Shown piece after piece: positions 59,401-64,000 of a stretch of 64,000 bases of DNA. The position numbers and the translations under genes are program-made. Source of the stretch: Papaver somniferum. Taxonomy: Eukaryota; Streptophyta; Magnoliopsida; Ranunculales; Papaveraceae. The stretch lies in contig NC_039364.1 in the NCBI RefSeq assembly GCF_003573695.1, positions 234,973,656-235,037,655 on the forward strand, given 5' to 3'. Under the pieces are notes generated by a model. That model did not search any database. It saw only the letters and a list, made by a program, of their open reading frames with translations, and was not told the DNA's origin. Each line of letters starts with the position of its first letter. Within the stretch, counting starts at the first letter, position 1.

Positions 59401-59980
59401 AACAATCTAATATATGAAAGTAGAAAAGGATCTTACCTTTTGTTATCTGAATAGATGTTGAATCTTCTTTTTGTGGTTTTTTTTCTTCTTTGAATGTCTT
59501 GATTTCTCTTCAATCGCCGATTTTCTTTTAGATGACGATGGTTTTGGATCTCTTGTTACCTAATTAGATGCTGAATATAATGCTTGTTTTAGTTTTGTTC
59601 TCTTTGAAGCTCTTGATTTGTTTTTAATCATTGATTTCGATTTAGATGATGATTCTGGGATGTTTTGTTATTGCGTCTTCTTCGTCATGATGTTACTGCT
59701 TCTGTGATTTTCTTCCATAGATAGGGTTTTGATTTGAATCTTCACTCATTTCTGTTTTTTTTCTCTCGGTTAAATGATTTTTTTTTCATTTTTTTCTAGT
59801 TTTTATTTGGGTATTGAGAAGAATAACAGTTTTAATTCGCAGCACGTATGGATTACGAAAACCGTGCGAAGGATATTAATGTCTTTGTATCTTTTTTGGA
59901 CTAATCTGTACCTATTCGATTGGGGCTGGACTAAACAGTTCTTTTAGATGGGATTTTGGACCAAACTGTTTTTTTCCCAT

Positions 59981-60942
59981 CTTTAAAAGTATCAATCACC
60001 CACCCAGTTTTCATTCTGGTCGGCTGCCGGGTCCATATTACCGGACGACAACAATTAGATACCTCATCCCTCTCTCCTCACAAGATGGACATCATGCAAA
60101 GAGCATGGCTCTGTCTAAAGCTTTTTCATGATCATCAAAGCAGTGCATCGACATAGAATCATTTTTGGCTTCTCTTAAATGTAGTCCATGCTTTTATTAA
60201 CCATAGCCCAAAAAGTTTAAGTAAAAAGAAAAACCAAAATTACCAAATGAGTCTTAATTTTTTAACTTATAATCATACTTCCTCCCCAAAATTAAAATAT
60301 GAACCCTAAATTTTTTGTTTTGATCCAATCTAAATTATAATTCAATTATAAAAATCACCCTATTATAATCGTTCTCTCATTATTCTTACAAATCACCCTA
60401 TTATAAACCTTTATTCTTTACTTTTCCTCAAAAAAAAAACCCAACTTTTCACATGTTATTTTTTCAAATCATGATTATCAATTGAGGACATATATTCTCA
60501 CTATTCCTTTGAAACTTCTCCACAACAATATCAATCGAAAAAAGAAATGAAATCAACTAAGGTATTGATTCTTTTCCTAAAATCAATTTTCTAAAACTCC
60601 ATAACCATTGTCATTCTTTAAAAAGATTTCTAAAGATGATTTTTATTTTCTCAATCATGATTACATAAAACTGGGTATTCTAAGATCATCAATTATATAT
60701 GCCCACATATTACATGATTAAATTAATTTTATTTTTTGATTTAGGGATTTGATGGAATATATATAAAAATCATGTTTAATTTTATGGGTTATGTAAATTA
60801 TCATAAGAACACGTTTGGTTGAATTAATGACTTATTTTATGTGGGCTATAGTTAATAAAAACATGGGCTATATTTAAGAGAAGCCTCATTTTTTGTTATC
60901 ATGTAAGTTAAAAGATTAAAAAATTGTCATGAGATGCATAGT
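59981..60942. other. Gene-free spacer
   Basis: AT-rich, with no gene. An imperfect terminal pair may exist: GTAGTCCATGCTTTTATTAA (60181) and a near reverse complement ending TTAATAAAAACATGGGCTAT (60850) could be ends of a small DNA transposon; no duplication was confirmed. Confidence 0.35.
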
Positions 60943-63479
60943 TGTTGATGGTGGATTTTAGTTCAAGGCTAAAATTGTAAAAGCAATTTTAATATGCTGA
61001 CATCCTGCAAAGGATAAAGCCAGTTGATAAGCGATGAGCGCAGAAAACCTCTCGCTTTATTTATTTGAAGCAATTCGATAAATATACAAAATTCACCTAG
61101 AATGAAGCATGTAGCAACAATCCCAAATATTCTGTGAATTTATAGCATTATTAATTAATGCATGATTAGCCTAGTATTTCCTGTGTTGTTCTCAGGAGAA
61201 CTATCATTATTGGTGCGGCATGATGACTGAGTGTTACTCTCAGAAGAGTAACATGAATCTACAAGTGTCAATAGTGAGGTATGCACGAAATGCCCGTACA
61301 GGCTACACCATTCTCTAACAAAGAGAATCTCGTATCGACGTGCTTATATTAGCCCGATCGAGCATGTTTAATCTCCTAAGGGAAATCTGGACTGTCCGTA
61401 TCAGTCTCAGAAACGATCACGGCCACGCAAGTTGACCGCATGATTTAACCAGCCTAGACGAACCCTAGAAGGAGCAGGCGATCACCGTGATGACTGCCGA
61501 CGGACCCACTTATTCCCTAGCCGGTCGCTCACACCTTGCTTCCCAGCGTTCCAAACGCCAGCCCTAAAATAGGATGGCCCCGCTGATTTGGAAGAAGCTC
61601 GGATGGGCGAGACTGTTCAAGGCAGTCTTAAAACGATCGCGACCGTCCAACTTCACCAGCATGATTGGACGGCTTAGATCGCACCATGAACGATTGAGGA
61701 GGCGCCAACATACACATTGGCGGGCCCACTATATCCCTATCTGATCGGTTTGCTTACGGCATGGCCATGGAGCCATGAACGTTTTCCCGAAACACGATGT
61801 GCGTGATGCTTTTCAAGGGTCACGAAAATTCCACTAATGTCTTAAATTGATCATAACCATCCAACTTACCCAACACATTTGGATGGATTAGATCGTACCT
61901 AAGACCATCAGGGAGGTGCACATATGTTCACCGTCAACCAAACATGGGCCCCACACGATCGATCTCTCAAAGGAGAAGCATAGATCGCCAAACCGTTTGG
62001 CCAAAGTCACGTATACGTGACTGTTTCAAAACCCTAATTAGAGTTGCATATCTGTCGTAGTTCGATCGCGTCCATCCATCTTCACCATCCTAAACAGAGG
62101 GTGTATATATAGACTCAAGAGGTCCCAAGGATGTCGACGTGATCACTATGGGCCCACCTGTGTGTGTGACCGGCCTGCCTAGGCGAACCATGGCTGAGCG
62201 CCTAGAAACACACGCCCGAAGGTGGCGTGTCACGCGGCTTCCAAATCCTTTGCGGCAACGGATTTCTATCGAAAATCGAGCACGTGTGGCCTAGATCAAG
62301 CCTTCATGGGACTGGGAGGTATAGGCGTGCACAAGAACGGACCGCCTCCATGTGTGACCGATCAGTCCCACCAAAATTAAGGCATATGCTTGAATTCAAT
62401 CAAGCCGAAGAGGGATGCTTGCGCACCTCTTAGAAAACCTAAAATTCCATCAACGGTCGTAGATATATGCCGTAAACCATTTCATCCGTCCAACTTTGCC
62501 AGCTTGATCGGACAGCCTAAGCTAAAATCTATAAGACCAATGAAGCACCTCGGTGATCACCGTCCGCCACTCTTCCACAGAGAGTGATCGACCAGGGGAT
62601 GGCTCGCCCCTGCAGCCTCCAAACGATCACTCGAAAATTGTTGAACGTGATGCTATTTTAAGATGCCTAATCTGCGACTTGTTTGGTTAAGCTCTAAAAT
62701 AGCTATGCTTCATACGTATTGATTGTTCTTGATGCATTACATGCATCGAGTATACACGATATTTCATGAATATCATTTTCTTAAATAACTTAGTTATTTA
62801 ACTTAGAACCGTATGTTATTTCCTGCGGTGGGTCCCACGATCTGCTCATTCGATACGTCAAGCATGTCACAAACTGGGGGATACTTACTGGGGTATTGGT
62901 CTGGCAGTTTACAGCATGCAGCGTGCAACGCGCCATTACAAGAACGTGTCAGGAAATGGAGGAAGGTTAACATTGATGAGGGAAGTGGGAAAAGGTATGA
63001 TCGTGTGACAATCACCACTCCTACACGATCCCACTACTCCATCACTTCACCTCCTCCACTTCCTACGAGATGAGGGTGGCGCTCAATGACTTGTATAAAT
63101 AGGTCCTTCACCTATTTTCAAACAACATAGACACAGAAAAAACCAAGTGTTGTCATCAGTATCCAGAAAACACGCAGAACTGATAGATTTCATTGTGCAA
63201 GCCAGTTCATCATTCTGATACAAGTTATAAACAACCAACACCTTCATAATCTCAACACCTTCTTCGCTTCCCTCCCTAACATCAACCCCATCTCCTTCAT
63301 TTTGTGATCGAAGCAAGTCTGGAACGGCCATTTTTTGGTTTAGGCCAGAATTGTACAGATTGATCTCTCGAATCAAAAGTACTCTCGTGCAGTGCATTTG
63401 TTTAGGGTTTAGATTCATTTCTCATCCACACACACCCAAATTTACCAAAACCAGCAGAAACAGTTTTCACCCATAGACA
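60943..63479 (+). mobile_element. 5' LTR of a second Ty3/Gypsy element, continuing past the window
   Basis: It is bounded by TGTTGATGGTGG (60943) and GACA (63479), just before a primer-site-like TTGGCGAACACATTGGGAGA. It is more GC-rich than its neighbours. A direct-repeat-like motif CCGTCCAACTT(C/T)(A/G)CCAGC(A/T)T occurs near 61640 and 62490 with related forms at 61858 and 62070, indicating internal repeats. A TATA box lies at 63094. The 5' border is inferred from TG only; no second LTR is in the window. Confidence 0.55.
63094..63101 (+). promoter_or_regulatory. TATA box of the second Gypsy LTR
   Basis: TATAAATA lies about 385 bp before the LTR end, at a plausible U3-R boundary. Confidence 0.45.
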
Positions 63480-63480
63480 A

Positions 63481-63500
63481 TTGGCGAACACATTGGGAGA
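63481..63500 (+). other. Primer-binding-site-like sequence
   Basis: TTGGCGAACACATTGGGAGA resembles the TGGCGACTCCGCTGGGGA type of primer site found after many plant Gypsy LTRs (tRNA-Arg type), with several mismatches. Confidence 0.45.
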
Positions 63501-63653
63501 TCAATCTTCCGGTTGTAAAGTCAATTTCTTCAATACCCAATTCAATTTTACTTATTTAAAAAATGGTGGATCTTAGGTCTGGAAGCAACCAATCCCGACG
63601 GAACCAGCGCTGACAACACTTTCGGCATTGATATCCCGATCAGTGGTGTTACC

Positions 63654-64000
63654 ATGCAGCCTGTCGATACGATCAATGTATCTCGTGGAATTACGTTCAG
63701 CACCAGCGGAACAGGAGGAGATATTCCATTGGGTGTGACGCCTCATATCACCAGATCCAGAGCAGCTGCAAACCCCGACATTTCTTCGAGTGTAACGCCT
63801 CCAGCCATCACCAGAGCAACTTCCACTCCTCCGTCAGGACGAGGGGACGGAAGAGCCAGAGGAGGACAACCCCCTATTACCATGGTGGATTTGTTGGAGA
63901 GACAAGAAGTTCTCGCTAGGGAGCAAACATACATGGATACAACTCAAAAAGAGGTACTCACTTTTCTCAAGACATTAAATGATCGATTTCCACAAGAGCC
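63654..64000 (+). CDS. gag N-terminus of the second Gypsy element (partial)
   Basis: The frame is open to the window end. It starts with MQPVDTINVSRGITFSTSG, followed by a Ser/Thr/Pro/Gly-rich disordered stretch and then MVDLLERQEVLAREQTYMDT and LTFLKTLNDRF, a helical segment like those found before the capsid in Tat/Athila-like gag. The frame is also open upstream of this Met. It is cut by the window edge, so integrity is unknown. Confidence 0.5.
   Translation, partial: MQPVDTINVSRGITFSTSGTGGDIPLGVTPHITRSRAAANPDISSSVTPPAITRATSTPPSGRGDGRARGGQPPITMVDLLERQEVLAREQTYMDTTQKEVLTFLKTLNDRFPQE

Larger units (their letters stand above)
53617..59980. mobile_element. Large MULE-like element with minisatellites and a captured gene fragment
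   Basis: The ends are inverted repeats. Left end: GTTTGATCCCAAAG, then TAGTCCAGC and, 30 bp later, TAGTCCAAA. Right end reversed: GTTTGGTCCAAAAT, then TAGTCCAGC and, again 30 bp later, TAGTCCAAA. Imperfect 9-bp duplications CTTTAAACT (53608-53616) and CTTTAAAAG (59981-59989) flank it (7 of 9 equal). No transposase is seen. The interior holds three tandem arrays and an RPS14 exon-like fragment, which fits a Pack-MULE. Confidence 0.55.

Overview
The window is nuclear DNA of a flowering plant, most likely a dicot. The evidence is intron-containing genes with plant-specific relatives (TOC1/APRR1, RPN6, a plant-type WD40 protein), plant LTR retrotransposons, a tRNA-derived SINE, and MULE, hAT and Helitron remains in an AT-rich background. 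I cannot name the species from sequence alone.

Layout. 1-2.7 kb: degenerate tandem repeats, probably in or upstream of a 5'UTR intron. 2.8-4.07 kb (+): intact RPN6 (26S proteasome lid subunit). 4.13-7.53 kb (-): a seven-exon WD40 gene ending tail to tail with RPN6; its reading frame is broken by two 1-bp indels. 7.76-33.45 kb: a 25.7-kb block of nested transposons, flanked by a 15-bp direct repeat. It holds a MULE, a Helitron end, LINE relics, at least five copies of one ~2.1-2.7-kb LTR family, a Gypsy derivative, an hAT element, and three inverted fragments of the TOC1 3' end. 33.46-33.83 kb: the displaced 3'UTR of TOC1. 33.83-39.64 kb: a Ty1/copia element with both LTRs and a perfect 5-bp target duplication, inserted 15 bp beyond the TOC1 stop codon. 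39.66-43.31 kb (-): the clock gene TOC1, six coding exons, one apparent 1-bp deletion in exon 4. 43.3-44.5 kb: TOC1 upstream region with three exact Evening Elements. 44.9-53.6 kb: gene-poor, with a small duplication, a Helitron-like end and a SINE. 53.6-60 kb: a large MULE-like element carrying minisatellite arrays and a captured RPS14 exon. 60.9-64 kb: the LTR and gag start of a second Gypsy element that runs off the window.

Reading the parts together: TOC1 and the WD40 gene appear once to have been direct neighbours on the minus strand. The TOC1 fragment at 13.7-14.66 kb keeps, in one piece, TOC1 3'UTR sequence and the segment that now lies just upstream of the WD40 gene. In the intact locus these two pieces are separated by the 25.7-kb block, and TOC1 is further cut from its 3'UTR by the copia element. 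So a clock gene has lost its native terminator region to transposons while its promoter keeps the expected circadian motifs.
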